From assembly GCA_014378995.1 (NCBI GenBank), contig JACMMP010000010.1:1-64000 (forward strand): a stretch of DNA of 64,000 nucleotides. Direction: 5' to 3'. A program made the translations under genes and the position numbers. Origin of the DNA: Hyphomonadaceae bacterium. Lineage in GTDB: Bacteria > Pseudomonadota > Alphaproteobacteria > Caulobacterales > Aquidulcibacteraceae. Within the stretch, counting starts at the first letter, position 1; every line of letters begins with the position of its first letter. The notes below the pieces were generated by a model. That model was not told the origin of the DNA, did no database searches, and was given only the letters and a program-made list of their open reading frames with translations. Positions 48,324 through 57,863 of this stretch are shown here, one piece after another.

Positions 48324-49112
48324 ATGCCGCAAGCTTCCCCCACGATGAACGTGATGATCGCCGCCGCTCGCAAAGCGGCGCGGGCGCTCGCGCGTGATTT
48401 CGGAGAAGTGGAGAATCTGCAGGTCTCGCGCAAAGGCCCGAGCGACTTTGTCTCCTCCGCCGACATCAAGTCCGAGAAGACGCTGTTTGAGGAGCTCTCG
48501 AAGGCGCGCCCCGGCTACAGCTTCTTGATGGAGGAGCGCGGCGTCGTGGAAGGCAGCGACAAGACCCATCGCTGGATCGTCGATCCGCTCGACGGCACCT
48601 CGAACTTCCTCCACGCCATCCCGCACTTTGCCATCTCGATCGGCCTCGAACGCGAAGGCGTGCTGGTTGCTGGCGTTGTGTACAATATCGTGCGCGACGA
48701 ATTGTTCTGGGCCGAGAAAGGCGCGGGCGCCTATCTGAATGATCGCCGCCTCCGCGTTGCGAGCCGCACCGACATGCGCCAGGCGCTGTTCGCCACCGGC
48801 ACGCCCTTTCATGGCAAGCCGGGTCACGACCTCTTCTTGCGCGAAGTCGAGCAGGTGATCGCCAAGACCGCGGGCATTCGCCGCTTCGGCGCCGCGTCGC
48901 TCGATCTTGCCTATGTCGCCGCCGGCCGCTTCGACGGCTTCTGGGAGCGCGGCCTCGCGGCTTGGGACGTGGCCGCGGGCGCCGTTCTCGTGCGCGAAGC
49001 CGGCGGCATCGTCACCGAGATCGACGGCGACGACTTCATGAAGACCGGCGCTATCCTTGCGTCAAACACAGGGCTCGCATCGCAACTCCAGCAAACGCTG
49101 CGCGACAGTTGA
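48324..49112 (+). CDS. suhB: Inositol monophosphatase family protein
   Basis: DFVSSADIKSEKTLFEEL; MEERG; WIVDPLDGTSNFLHAIPHFAISIGLE; GLAAWDVAAGAVLVREAGG. Confidence 0.93.
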   Translation: MPQASPTMNVMIAAARKAARALARDFGEVENLQVSRKGPSDFVSSADIKSEKTLFEELSKARPGYSFLMEERGVVEGSDKTHRWIVDPLDGTSNFLHAIPHFAISIGLEREGVLVAGVVYNIVRDELFWAEKGAGAYLNDRRLRVASRTDMRQALFATGTPFHGKPGHDLFLREVEQVIAKTAGIRRFGAASLDLAYVAAGRFDGFWERGLAAWDVAAGAVLVREAGGIVTEIDGDDFMKTGAILASNTGLASQLQQTLRDS

Positions 49113-49145
49113 TCGCGCGCCTTTGCTCGTGAACACTGGCCGCCG

Positions 49146-50564
49146 ATGCGCTCGCCCCGTTCCCTGGGGACAGGGCGGGAGAAAATCTTGACCGCCCCCA
49201 AAAAATCAGACGGCAAAATTTCCATCCTGGAGATCGCGGCGTTTGCAGCGCCAGCGGCGCCGCTACTGGCGCTTGGCCTGCCGACGATCATGTTTCTCCC
49301 GCAATACTTCATCCGCGACCTCGGCATTGAAGCGGGTGCGGCAATATTTGCGCTGGCGCGTCTCCTCGACGTGTTCATCGATCCAGCGATCGGCAGCCTG
49401 CAGGACCGCACCGTAAGCAAATGGGGTCGCCGGCGTTTCTGGCTCGCAGTCTCCTGCCCGCTTCTGATGTTCTTCGTCTGGTGGGCGTTTCACGGACTGA
49501 CATCGTCGTCGGGAATGATCGCCGCAACGATCGTCGTGCTCGCCCTCTTTTCAGCGTTCGCCTCGATGATGATCGCCCATTTAGGATGGGCTGGCGAACT
49601 CGTGCCCACCTATCACGGCCGCACGCGCGTTTTGGGCATCGTGCAGATCGTGAGCTTGGTCGGGCAAGTCGGCGTGCTTGCGTTGGCGGCCTATGTGCAG
49701 ACACGGCCCGGCGCCACCGAGGCCGACGTGATCGAAGCGATGGGATGGTTCCTGCTGATCGGCCTGCCGATCACGACGGCGATCGCGCTCTTCGTGGTGC
49801 CGGAGCGGCAGACGCCGCCGCAGACGCATTTGAGCGTGATAGCATCGCTGCGCGCCGTATGGCGCAACACCTTTGCGCGGCGCGTGCTGCTCGTCGATCT
49901 CTTGTTCGGTTTTGCGCAAGGCATCGCCGGCACGCTGTTTGTCTTCTACTTTCAATACATATTGGGGTTTGAAAACACCTCGAACCTCTTGCTCTTCATC
50001 TATTTTGTGGCCGGCCTGATCGGCGTTCCGCTTTGGATGTGGATCGGCCGGAGGTGGGGCAAACATCGCGGCTTGCAGGGCGCGTTTGTCTACACCGCAG
50101 TGACAACGTTGATGATCGTGATCATGCCGGCGGGCAATTTTCCGCTCGTGGCGGTCGGCATGGCGATCGCAGGGCTTGCACAGGGCGGCGGCATTCTATT
50201 GACGCGCGCCCTCATGGCTGACGTGGTCGACGCTGATGAACTCGAAACCGGCGCGCGCCGCTCCGGGCTTTATTTCGGTTTGATGCTGACGACCTCGAAG
50301 ATTGCAATCATCGCGGGGCCATTGACGTTGGTGGTGCTGCAATTGATTGGTTTCGACGCAGGACTAGGCGGCCAGAATTCGGACGCCATTCTGTTTGCTC
50401 TCGGCGCCTTGTTTATAGGCGGGCCAGCGCTGTTCGCGCTTCTCGCCGCCGCACTTTTGCAGAATTATCCGCTCGACGAAGCGCGTCAGGCCGAGCTTCA
50501 CGCCGCCATCGTCGCGCGCCAGGCCGCAAACAACGAAAACACCTTGGGACCGGTCACCAAATAG
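49146..50564 (+). CDS. MFS transporter, GPH sugar/cation symporter-like (start uncertain)
   Basis: FLPQYFIRDLGIEAGAAIFALARLLDVFIDPAIGSLQDRTVSKWGRRRFWL. Confidence 0.88.
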   Translation: MRSPRSLGTGREKILTAPKKSDGKISILEIAAFAAPAAPLLALGLPTIMFLPQYFIRDLGIEAGAAIFALARLLDVFIDPAIGSLQDRTVSKWGRRRFWLAVSCPLLMFFVWWAFHGLTSSSGMIAATIVVLALFSAFASMMIAHLGWAGELVPTYHGRTRVLGIVQIVSLVGQVGVLALAAYVQTRPGATEADVIEAMGWFLLIGLPITTAIALFVVPERQTPPQTHLSVIASLRAVWRNTFARRVLLVDLLFGFAQGIAGTLFVFYFQYILGFENTSNLLLFIYFVAGLIGVPLWMWIGRRWGKHRGLQGAFVYTAVTTLMIVIMPAGNFPLVAVGMAIAGLAQGGGILLTRALMADVVDADELETGARRSGLYFGLMLTTSKIAIIAGPLTLVVLQLIGFDAGLGGQNSDAILFALGALFIGGPALFALLAAALLQNYPLDEARQAELHAAIVARQAANNENTLGPVTK

Positions 50565-51265
50565 CGCCGCCACATGCGGTGCGGCTCGCTCGCCAGCCGG
50601 TGCAGCCATTCCAGCCCCGCCGCCCGCATCCAAGCCGGCGCGCGCTTGGCGCGGCCAGAGAGAAAATCGAGCGCGGCGCCGACGCAAAGCCCCACGCCGC
50701 GCGCACCACCGTGCTGCGTCATGGCGTAGGCGATCAACTCCTGTTGCGGCGCGCCCACACAGATGAAGGTGAAGCGCGAAGGCTGCTGCGCGGCAAACGC
50801 CGCGGCGGCCACGATCGCCTCCGGCTTGCTGCGCAAACCCAACGGCGCCTTGTGCCAGCGCACGTCCGTCAGCGCATAGCGATCCTTCAGCGCTTCGATG
50901 GCGTCTCGGTCGCCGCCAATAATGGTGACCGCCTCGCGGCGATCGATCACCGTATCGAGCAAGCGCTCGGCGAGATCGGCGCCCGTCGCCACCGGCAGCG
51001 CTAGGCCGGCGCGCTTGGCCAACTTCTCGAGAATACGGCTGTCGTTCAGCAGCAGCCAAGCGCGATCATAAAGCGCGCGCCGCGCCGGCTCGTTCGAGAG
51101 GCCGACGACATGATCGACGTTCGGCGTCGCTACATAAGCGAACGGCAGATCGAGGCTGGCGCGAACCGCCGCCGCATCCACCGCCGCGTCGATATCCAAA
51201 CCGCTGAACCGAAGGTCGAGGAAGTCCACCGAGCGCGAAGTCTGCGCGCTGCCATCGAAAGCCAT
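50498..51265 (-). CDS. WecB/TagA/CpsF family glycosyltransferase
   Basis: FAYVATPNVDHVVGLSNEPARRALYDRAWLLLNDSRILEKLAKRAG; FICVGAPQQELIAY; GVGLCVGAALDFLSGRAKRAPAWMRAAGLEWLHRL. Confidence 0.92.
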   Translation of the reverse strand: MAFDGSAQTSRSVDFLDLRFSGLDIDAAVDAAAVRASLDLPFAYVATPNVDHVVGLSNEPARRALYDRAWLLLNDSRILEKLAKRAGLALPVATGADLAERLLDTVIDRREAVTIIGGDRDAIEALKDRYALTDVRWHKAPLGLRSKPEAIVAAAAFAAQQPSRFTFICVGAPQQELIAYAMTQHGGARGVGLCVGAALDFLSGRAKRAPAWMRAAGLEWLHRLASEPHRMWRRYLVTGPKVFSLFAAWRATMAA

Positions 51266-51286
51266 GCTGTTAACCCAAACGCTGCC

Positions 51287-53203
51287 TTAACGCCGTTTGA
51301 GCGCCCTATGCAGAAAGCGGGCCGGATGGATCGCGTCGCGCGCGATTTGCGGCAAAAGCGCTGGTTCGCCGCACATTTCGCTGGCGATTATTTCGCCAAG
51401 CAGAGGCGCAAGCGTAAGCCCGCGCGCGCCTAGGCCGCCGATAACGTAAACGCCCTCGTGCGCCGGCGGCGGGGTGTCCGTTTCGATTGCGCGCCCGTGC
51501 GCCAGCGGCGCGTACTGCGCCAGCCATTGCTCCGCATCCGGCAACAGCCCCGCAATCGGCGCCCGATCGGGCGTGGTCGCGCGCAGCGCCGCGCGGGACT
51601 GAAGCGAACTCAAATCGAGGCTTGCAGCGACCTCCGGCGCCAGTCCCCGCAGCGCCTCCAGATTGCGCTCTCGCGACACACCGTCCGCGGTAGCGCCCGC
51701 GCCGTCGCTCACCTTGTCGAAAGTCGCGCCGAACAGCACCCCGCCATCGAACGGCGCAACGTAGCTGCCGCGTACGCGCGCGTGTGCGGGGGCGCGCCCA
51801 CTTCCCCACTCGATCTGCCCGCGCGAGAGCGTGATCGGCAAAAACCGCGCCGGCTCGAACGCCGTCAGCGCCGCGCCGCAGGCGAGCACCACGGCGTCCG
51901 CTTTCAGCAAGGCGCGCTGATCCGGCGCGCGCAGCAGCCAGCCGTTATCCGCGCGTTCAATCGCCTCAACAGGAGACTCGCAGAGCAAAGTCGCGCCCGC
52001 GAGCATCGCCTCGATCGCCCGCTGCGGGCGCACCAGCCCCGCGCGCGCGTACAGCGCCGTCCCGCCCGGCAGCGCGCTCAACCAATCCTGCGGCAGCGGC
52101 GGATCTGCGAGCAGATCGGCGAGCGCTTCATCGTCTGCGGCGACAAGCTGCTCGACGCCGCGGCTTTCGAACACGCCAAGCGCCTCGTAAGACGCGACCG
52201 CGTGGAGATAGGCGGCCAGATGAAACGCGCCCAGCACGCCGCCGCGGTCGAGGCGCGGCATAACCAGTCCGGCCGGATTGCCGCTCGCGCCAGCGCCCAG
52301 CTCGCGCGCTGCTTCGAGCATGACCGTCTCAATCCCGCGCAGGCTCAATGCCGCCGCCACGGACGCGCCCGCGACGCCCGCGCCGATCACGGCAACTCGT
52401 TTCGGATGCGAGGGGGCGTAAGGATAAATTGGACCACAGGTATTCAAACCCGCCTTTCGTTCTGGCTCTGTCAGGTGCGGGTCCGAAAACCCGCGGCCCG
52501 TTAATTCGAATCGCGCCTCCAGCCGCTCGCGCTTGGTCCCGAAGCCCGGCTTCTTTTCCACCGTGAAGCCGACATCGCTCAGCCGCCGGCGCACCTCGCC
52601 GGCCACGGTGAAAGTCGCCAGCCGGGCGCCCGGGGCGCTGAGGCGAGCGATGTGTGAAAACGTTTCGGCCGACCACATGTCCGGGTTCCGCGCCGGCGCG
52701 AAGCCGTCGAGAAACCAGGCGTCGAACTGGCCCGTGAGCCCTGCAAGCACCTGCTCCGCCTCGCCGGTATGCAGCGTCAGCGAAAGGCCATCTTCGGGAA
52801 ACCACAGCCGTTGCGGCGCGTAGGCGCGAACCGGCCAGCGTGCGAGCAGCTGGCTTGCGACGTCGGCAACTTCAGGAAAGTGCGCCAGCGCCCGTTCGGC
52901 GCCGGCCTTTGCGAGAGGGTATGCCTCTACTGTCGAGATATGCAATTGTGCATGGGGTAGCCGGGTGGTTTTCCACGCCTTCCAGGCTGCTAAAACATTG
53001 AGTCCCGTGCCGAAACCGAGTTCGCACAACGCGAAACGATCCCGATTTCGCCAGCCTTCAGGCAAGCTGGCGCCAGCCAGAAACACCGCCTCGGACTCCG
53101 CTAAGCCCCCGCCTCTGGAAAAGTACACATCGCCAAACGCCGCCGCCCGCGGCGCCGCGGGATCGCTCCAGTCCAAGAGAGGCTCAGGCGGCAAACGCGG
53201 CAT
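51287..53203 (-). CDS. mnmC: Bifunctional tRNA 5-methylaminomethyl-2-thiouridine methyltransferase/FAD oxidoreductase MnmC
   Basis: LCELGFGTGLNVLAAWKAW; WFLDGFAPARNPDMWSAETF; VAVIGAGVAGASVAAALSLRG; VIGGLGARGLTLAPLLGEIIASEM. Confidence 0.94.
   Translation of the reverse strand: MPRLPPEPLLDWSDPAAPRAAAFGDVYFSRGGGLAESEAVFLAGASLPEGWRNRDRFALCELGFGTGLNVLAAWKAWKTTRLPHAQLHISTVEAYPLAKAGAERALAHFPEVADVASQLLARWPVRAYAPQRLWFPEDGLSLTLHTGEAEQVLAGLTGQFDAWFLDGFAPARNPDMWSAETFSHIARLSAPGARLATFTVAGEVRRRLSDVGFTVEKKPGFGTKRERLEARFELTGRGFSDPHLTEPERKAGLNTCGPIYPYAPSHPKRVAVIGAGVAGASVAAALSLRGIETVMLEAARELGAGASGNPAGLVMPRLDRGGVLGAFHLAAYLHAVASYEALGVFESRGVEQLVAADDEALADLLADPPLPQDWLSALPGGTALYARAGLVRPQRAIEAMLAGATLLCESPVEAIERADNGWLLRAPDQRALLKADAVVLACGAALTAFEPARFLPITLSRGQIEWGSGRAPAHARVRGSYVAPFDGGVLFGATFDKVSDGAGATADGVSRERNLEALRGLAPEVAASLDLSSLQSRAALRATTPDRAPIAGLLPDAEQWLAQYAPLAHGRAIETDTPPPAHEGVYVIGGLGARGLTLAPLLGEIIASEMCGEPALLPQIARDAIHPARFLHRALKRR
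52430..52503. repeat. Palindromic repeat copy inside mnmC (related to 2284-2350)
   Basis: Reverse strand CCGCGGGTTTTCGGACCCGCA..CCTGACAGAGCC..GCGGGTTTGA versus 2287 CCGCGGGTCTTCAGACCCGCAGACCTGAGCC..GCGGGTTTGA. Confidence 0.75.
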
Positions 53204-53222
53204 CGCGGCACCCTAAACGCAA

Positions 53223-53248
53223 ACGAGCCGCCCTTTCGGGCGGCTCGT
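53223..53248 (-). terminator. Rho-independent-type hairpin
   Basis: ACGAGCCGCC-CTTTCG-GGCGGCTCGT, perfect 10-bp stem, downstream of the 53274-53501 gene; followed by TTTGCGTTT on the minus strand. Confidence 0.7.
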
Positions 53249-53273
53249 CGCAATAACTACGTCCGTAGATAGA

Positions 53274-53501
53274 TTACGGCGTGGTCGGCGGTGTGGTCGT
53301 CGCGGCCGGATCGGCCGGAGCGGCCGGGTCCGTCGGCATCGCCGCCGGGTCGGTCGGAGCAGCGGCCGGATCGGCTGCCGGCTCAGTCACTTCGATCGTT
53401 GCCGGATCTTCTTCAACGGTCGTCGTTTGGCCACAAGCCGCGACGCCGAAGGCGAGAACGGCAGCGGCAGCCGCCGCCAGGCCCAACTTGAACTTCGTCA
53501 T
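53274..53501 (-). CDS. Small lipoprotein with low-complexity Pro/Ala/Asp/Thr tail
   Basis: MTKFKLGLAAAAAAVLAFGVAACGQTTTVEEDPATIEVTEPAADPAAAPTDPAAMPTDPAAPADPAATTTPPTTP. Confidence 0.75.
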   Translation of the reverse strand: MTKFKLGLAAAAAAVLAFGVAACGQTTTVEEDPATIEVTEPAADPAAAPTDPAAMPTDPAAPADPAATTTPPTTP

Positions 53502-53648
53502 AGGTACTACCCCTCGTCTCACAGCGCCGGGGTTTGCCCCAACGCAGGAGGCGACTCAATGCCAAGGATTAACCCCGTTGGCAAGCGGCGCGCGCGAAAA
53601 CCCCAATCCAAATATGCATAGGTCCGCGCGAGGAACTCAACGCTGCTG

Positions 53649-54515
53649 TCAGCCCTCGACGGCGAGTGCCAACGATTCTTCGAGTTGGGCGAAGGTTGGC
53701 TGCATCGGAGTCGGCACCGAACCGCGCCCGATCTCCACAGATACTTGCGCTGCGTTGCCGTGCAAATGCGCCACCAGCACGTCGCGGATGATTTTGTAGA
53801 ATTGCGCGTCGTGTTCGATGACGCCGTTCAAACGCAGCGCGATCGGGCCGACAATGCCGTAGGCGAGGAACACGCCTAGGAAGGTTCCAACGAGGGCCTT
53901 GCCGATCATGAGGCCAAGGATTTCCGGCGGCTCGTTGATCGCGCCCATCGTCTTCACGATGCCGAGCACGGCCGCGACGATTCCGAGCGCCGGCAAGCCG
54001 TCCGCCATGTTCTGCAGCGCGTGCGAGGGATGCAGGCTTTCGTGATGGTGCTTCTCGATCTGCTTTTCCATCGCATCCTCGACCTGGTGCGGATCGTCGA
54101 GGTTCATCGTCATCATGCGCAGCGTGTCGCAGATGAAATCGACCACGAAGTGGTCTTTGCAAAGCTTTGGGTATTTCTGAAAGATCGCGCTTTCGCTGGG
54201 CTTTTCGATATGCGCCTCGAGCGCCACGACGCCTTTGGTCTTCATCAGCTTGGTCAGCTGGAACAGCAGCGCGAGCAGATCGCCGTAATCTTTCTTATTC
54301 CACTTCGGGCCGCTCATCACCTTGCCGAATCCGCCGGCGACGCTTTTGAGCCCGTTCATGTCGTTGGAAATGATAAGCGCGCCGAGAGCGGCGCCGCCGA
54401 TCATCATGAATTCCATCGGCGCCGCTTCGATCAGCACTTCGAAGTGGCCGCCCGCCAGCGCAAAGCCGCCGAACACCATGCCGAACACAACAACGAGGCC
54501 GATAATTGGAAACAT
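53649..54515 (-). CDS. motA: Flagellar motor stator protein MotA
   Basis: MFPIIGLVVVFGMVFGGFALAGGHFEVLIEAAPMEFMMIGGAALGALIISN; LPALGIVAAVLGIVKTMGAINEPPEILGLMIGKALVGTFLGVFLAYGIVGPI. Confidence 0.95.
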   Translation of the reverse strand: MFPIIGLVVVFGMVFGGFALAGGHFEVLIEAAPMEFMMIGGAALGALIISNDMNGLKSVAGGFGKVMSGPKWNKKDYGDLLALLFQLTKLMKTKGVVALEAHIEKPSESAIFQKYPKLCKDHFVVDFICDTLRMMTMNLDDPHQVEDAMEKQIEKHHHESLHPSHALQNMADGLPALGIVAAVLGIVKTMGAINEPPEILGLMIGKALVGTFLGVFLAYGIVGPIALRLNGVIEHDAQFYKIIRDVLVAHLHGNAAQVSVEIGRGSVPTPMQPTFAQLEESLALAVEG

Positions 54516-54777
54516 GGATAACGCGCGTTTACCAGAAGCTGGAGGAACTCCGCGCTTATGCCCCGCACGCGCTTAACGCGCCGTTTCGGTTGACGCACTT
54601 TCATCTCTCCTTTGAGCCGATGGGACAGGGCCGTCTGAGGCTCCCTCACGTCAGGACTTGGCGTCCCGACAGCAACAGGCGTAGCAAGTCGCCGCCGATG
54701 AGCTTTGCAGCCTCCCATTCGCGCCTCGCCCCAACCGCTAGCCCCTCCTCCCAAGAGCAGGGGGCGTGGGGGGGCGC

Positions 54778-56046
54778 ATGACGACCGCAGAGTCCAAGCC
54801 GGCCCAACCTCGCCGCCAGTTTCGTCTTCTCTTTTTGTGTTTGCTCGTGATCGGCGCGGGCAATTCGATGCTGCTTGCCGTTGCGCCGCCGTTGGTGCGC
54901 CAGCTCGGATTGAGCGATTCCAGCGTCGGCTGGATTTTTTCGCTCTCGGCTTTGCTGTGGGTGTTTTGCAGCCCGTATTGGGGGCGCACGTCCGACCGCG
55001 TCGGGCGCAAGCCGATCGCAGCTCTAGGGCTCGCGGCCTACGCCGTCTCGATGGGATCTTTCGGCATCGTCGTGGTGCTGGGGTTGAACGGCCTGCTCGC
55101 CGGCGTGTGGTTGTTCGCGCTGCTGATGTTGGCGCGCGCGATCTTTGGCGCTTTCGGCTCCGCCACCTCGCCCGCCGCGCAGGCTTATGTCGCTGATCGC
55201 ACGTCCCGCACGGAGCGCACTGAACAGCTAGCGGGGCTGAGCGCTGCGTTCGCTGTCGGCCAGGCGTTCGGTCCGGGCGTTGCGGCGGCGCTGCTTGGCT
55301 TCGGCCTCATCGTTCCGATCGTGCTTGTCACTATTTTGGCCGCGGGCACATCGTTTGCGGTGTGGCGATTCCTCCCGGAGACAACGCCGCCACAAACAGA
55401 ACAGCGCCGCAGCGATTGGAAGGAGTCGCTTGCGCTCGCCACGGATAGACGCCTCTCCGGCTATCTTATCTATGGCTTTGGCCTCTCGGTCATTTCCGGC
55501 ATCACCGTGCAGGTGTTCGGTCTCTTCACCATGGACCGGCTGGAGGTCTCCGGCGCGCAAGGCGCCGAATACGCGGCGGCGGGCTTCATGGCCAACGCGC
55601 TCGCCTTTCTCGCCACCCAACTCGGCATTCTGCCGCGCTTGAAAATGTTGCCCCGGGCCTTGATGGCGTGGGGCGCGGGTCTGTTCGCCATCGGCGTTCT
55701 CATCCAGATCGCCGCGCCGAGCTTGGGCGCTCTGATGACCGCTCTGGCCGTGCAAGGTGTCGGCGGCGGCTTGGCGCGCGCGGGCTACGCTGGCGGATCC
55801 TCGATCGCTGTGCGGCCGGATGAACAAGGCGCAGCGGCCGGACTTGTTGTTGGCATCAACGGCGCGGGCTTCGTGTTCTCACCATTGTTAGGAGGCGTCG
55901 TCTACGAGAACGCAGGCATGAACGCACCGCTTTACGTTACGATCGCGATCCTCATGGCGATGCTGATCTTCACCCTGCGCAGCCGGCGCTTGCGTTCGGT
56001 GACGCCGGTCGAGCAGTCCGCTGAGCCGCCCGAGCAGCCGCAGTAA
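54778..56046 (+). CDS. MFS transporter
   Basis: LLVIGAGNSMLLAVAPPLVRQLGLSDSSVGWIFSLSALLWVFCSPYWGRTSDRVGRKPIAALG. Confidence 0.9.
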   Translation: MTTAESKPAQPRRQFRLLFLCLLVIGAGNSMLLAVAPPLVRQLGLSDSSVGWIFSLSALLWVFCSPYWGRTSDRVGRKPIAALGLAAYAVSMGSFGIVVVLGLNGLLAGVWLFALLMLARAIFGAFGSATSPAAQAYVADRTSRTERTEQLAGLSAAFAVGQAFGPGVAAALLGFGLIVPIVLVTILAAGTSFAVWRFLPETTPPQTEQRRSDWKESLALATDRRLSGYLIYGFGLSVISGITVQVFGLFTMDRLEVSGAQGAEYAAAGFMANALAFLATQLGILPRLKMLPRALMAWGAGLFAIGVLIQIAAPSLGALMTALAVQGVGGGLARAGYAGGSSIAVRPDEQGAAAGLVVGINGAGFVFSPLLGGVVYENAGMNAPLYVTIAILMAMLIFTLRSRRLRSVTPVEQSAEPPEQPQ

Positions 56047-57528
56047 TCAGCCAGCCGTAGCGCGCGCCGCTTCGAGCACAACGTCGGTCGCCCGGCCACG
56101 CACCTCCATGCCGCGTGCGCGCTCAAACGAGCGGATCGCCGCGCGGGTGCGCTCGCCGATCACGCCATCGGCCGTGCCGGCGCGATAGCCCAAACGATTA
56201 AGCAGCCGCTGCAACTCGCGGATACCCGCGCGCTGCAAGCCGCGCGGAGTGCGCTCCGGTTCAACCGCAACCCCTGCGCGCGCGCGCACTTCGTTCAACA
56301 ACGCGCTGGTGGGAAATCCGTCCGCGGGGAGATTTTGCGCCGCCTGAAATCCGCGCACGGCGCGGCGCGTGCCCGAGCCGAACAGGCCATCGGCCGGCCC
56401 CGCGTCATAGCCCATGCCGTTCAGCAGCGTCTGCAATTCGAGCGTCTGGTCGCGGGTCAGCGAGCCAAGCTGCGTCGGCCACGGACGCACCAGCGCGCTC
56501 GCGCGCCCGTCCAGCGCCCGCGCCAGCAGCGCAACGACGAGCGCGTAACGATCCGAATTATTGTAGCGGCGGATCACCCCGAAATTGGGGTGCAGCAACA
56601 ACGCCGGGCCTTGCGCACCCGCCGGCAAGAAGAGCTGCGACTGAAGCGCGCCATCGGTCCATTGCGCGCCATCGATGCGTGCGACGCCGCGGCCGGCCCA
56701 ATCGGCTACAGAGCGCGACGTGCCATCGGCCAACGCGTAATCGAAGCCGATTGGCAACCGCACTTCGTCGAACACGGGCTCGCCGCGGCGCCAGCCGCGA
56801 TCCTGCAGATAATTGCCGATCGAAGCGGCGACGTCGCCTCGATTTGTCCAGATGTCGCGCTGCCCGTCGCCGTCCCAGTCCACTGCCGTGGTGAGGTAGA
56901 CATCAGGCATAAATTGCGGCTGCCCAAGCGCGCCCGCCCAGGACGAGCGCAATTGCGCCTCGGTGACGAGGCCGCGCTCCACCATCTCCACGAGCGCCAG
57001 CAGATATCCCTCGAACTGCTCTCGTCGACGGCCTTCAAACGCGAGCGTCGCGAGCGCTGTTTGCGGCGTCCAGTTCAGCTCCGCTTCACCGTAATTGCTC
57101 TCCAGCCCCCAGATGCCGACGATGATGCCGCTGGGCACGCCGTAACGCTGCTCAACAGCCGTCAGGGTGTCGCCGATCGCGTCCTTCAGCGCGCGCCCGT
57201 CATTGATGCGCCGCTCGGTGACCCGGTTGTCCACGTAATCCCATACCGGGCTCACGAATTCAGGCTGACGCTGATCGAGCTCGATCACCCGGCCATCTGG
57301 GCTGATCCCGCGCAGCAGCCGCCCCAAAACGGCGGGATCGCGCCCACGCGCCGCGGCCCGGCGCGCGAAATCATCGCGCCAGGCGTCAAACCCCGCGTCT
57401 CCCGAAGTCTGAAAACTCGGCGGGGACGGGGTCTGCTGGGCGACCACGGAGGTCGGACCGCAGGCGATCGCGAGCGCAACCGCCGCCGCCAAGATCACCA
57501 CACGCGCCATCCACCACCTCTTCATCAT
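56047..57528 (-). CDS. Lytic murein transglycosylase with two C-terminal peptidoglycan-binding repeats
   Basis: GVPSGIIVGIWGLESNYGEAELNWTPQTALATLAFEGRRREQFEGYLLAL; two repeats LQTLLNGMGYDAGPADGLFGSGTRRAVRGFQ and LQRLLNRLGYRAGTADGVIGERTRAAIRSFE. Confidence 0.92.
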   Translation of the reverse strand: MMKRWWMARVVILAAAVALAIACGPTSVVAQQTPSPPSFQTSGDAGFDAWRDDFARRAAARGRDPAVLGRLLRGISPDGRVIELDQRQPEFVSPVWDYVDNRVTERRINDGRALKDAIGDTLTAVEQRYGVPSGIIVGIWGLESNYGEAELNWTPQTALATLAFEGRRREQFEGYLLALVEMVERGLVTEAQLRSSWAGALGQPQFMPDVYLTTAVDWDGDGQRDIWTNRGDVAASIGNYLQDRGWRRGEPVFDEVRLPIGFDYALADGTSRSVADWAGRGVARIDGAQWTDGALQSQLFLPAGAQGPALLLHPNFGVIRRYNNSDRYALVVALLARALDGRASALVRPWPTQLGSLTRDQTLELQTLLNGMGYDAGPADGLFGSGTRRAVRGFQAAQNLPADGFPTSALLNEVRARAGVAVEPERTPRGLQRAGIRELQRLLNRLGYRAGTADGVIGERTRAAIRSFERARGMEVRGRATDVVLEAARATAG

Positions 57529-57650
57529 CGCCCCAGAACGCCTCTAGGGTGCGTCGGGCGCCCCAGCAATGTCTGCGCCGCGCACGCATTGACTTGTGCG
57601 GGCGCCCCCCTTATTGACCCCGCTTCCATTTCCGCCCGGACATTTCGGTC

Positions 57651-57776
57651 ATGAAAGTTAAGTCGTCTCTCAAGTCGCTGAAGGCCCGCCATCGGGATTG
57701 CAGGGTCGTGCGCCGTAAGGGTCGGGTCTACGTGATCAACAAGGTGGACCCGCGTTATAAGGCCAAGCAGGGCTGA
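57651..57776 (+). CDS. rpmJ: 50S ribosomal protein L36
   Basis: [41 protein letters not shown], 41 aa; below the ORF-track cutoff. Confidence 0.95.
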   Translation: MKVKSSLKSLKARHRDCRVVRRKGRVYVINKVDPRYKAKQG

Positions 57777-57863
57777 AATAGGCCGTAATTCGAGCCCACA
57801 GGCGCCATCGCCCACTCGCGGGTGTTATGAAAATCAGTTAAGCTGAACGCGGTTCAAATCGCG

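Noticed and set aside
51458-52504. 348-aa plus-strand ORF opposite mnmC
   Set aside because: Shadow ORF; MnmC is well supported on the minus strand.
53274-53501. PTDPAA/TDPAA repeats in a small lipoprotein as a special tandem repeat
   Set aside because: Short low-complexity Pro/Ala tails are common in small envelope lipoproteins.
53649-54515. motA without adjacent motB as an anomaly
   Set aside because: Separated motA and motB loci are, to my knowledge, normal in Caulobacter-type genomes.
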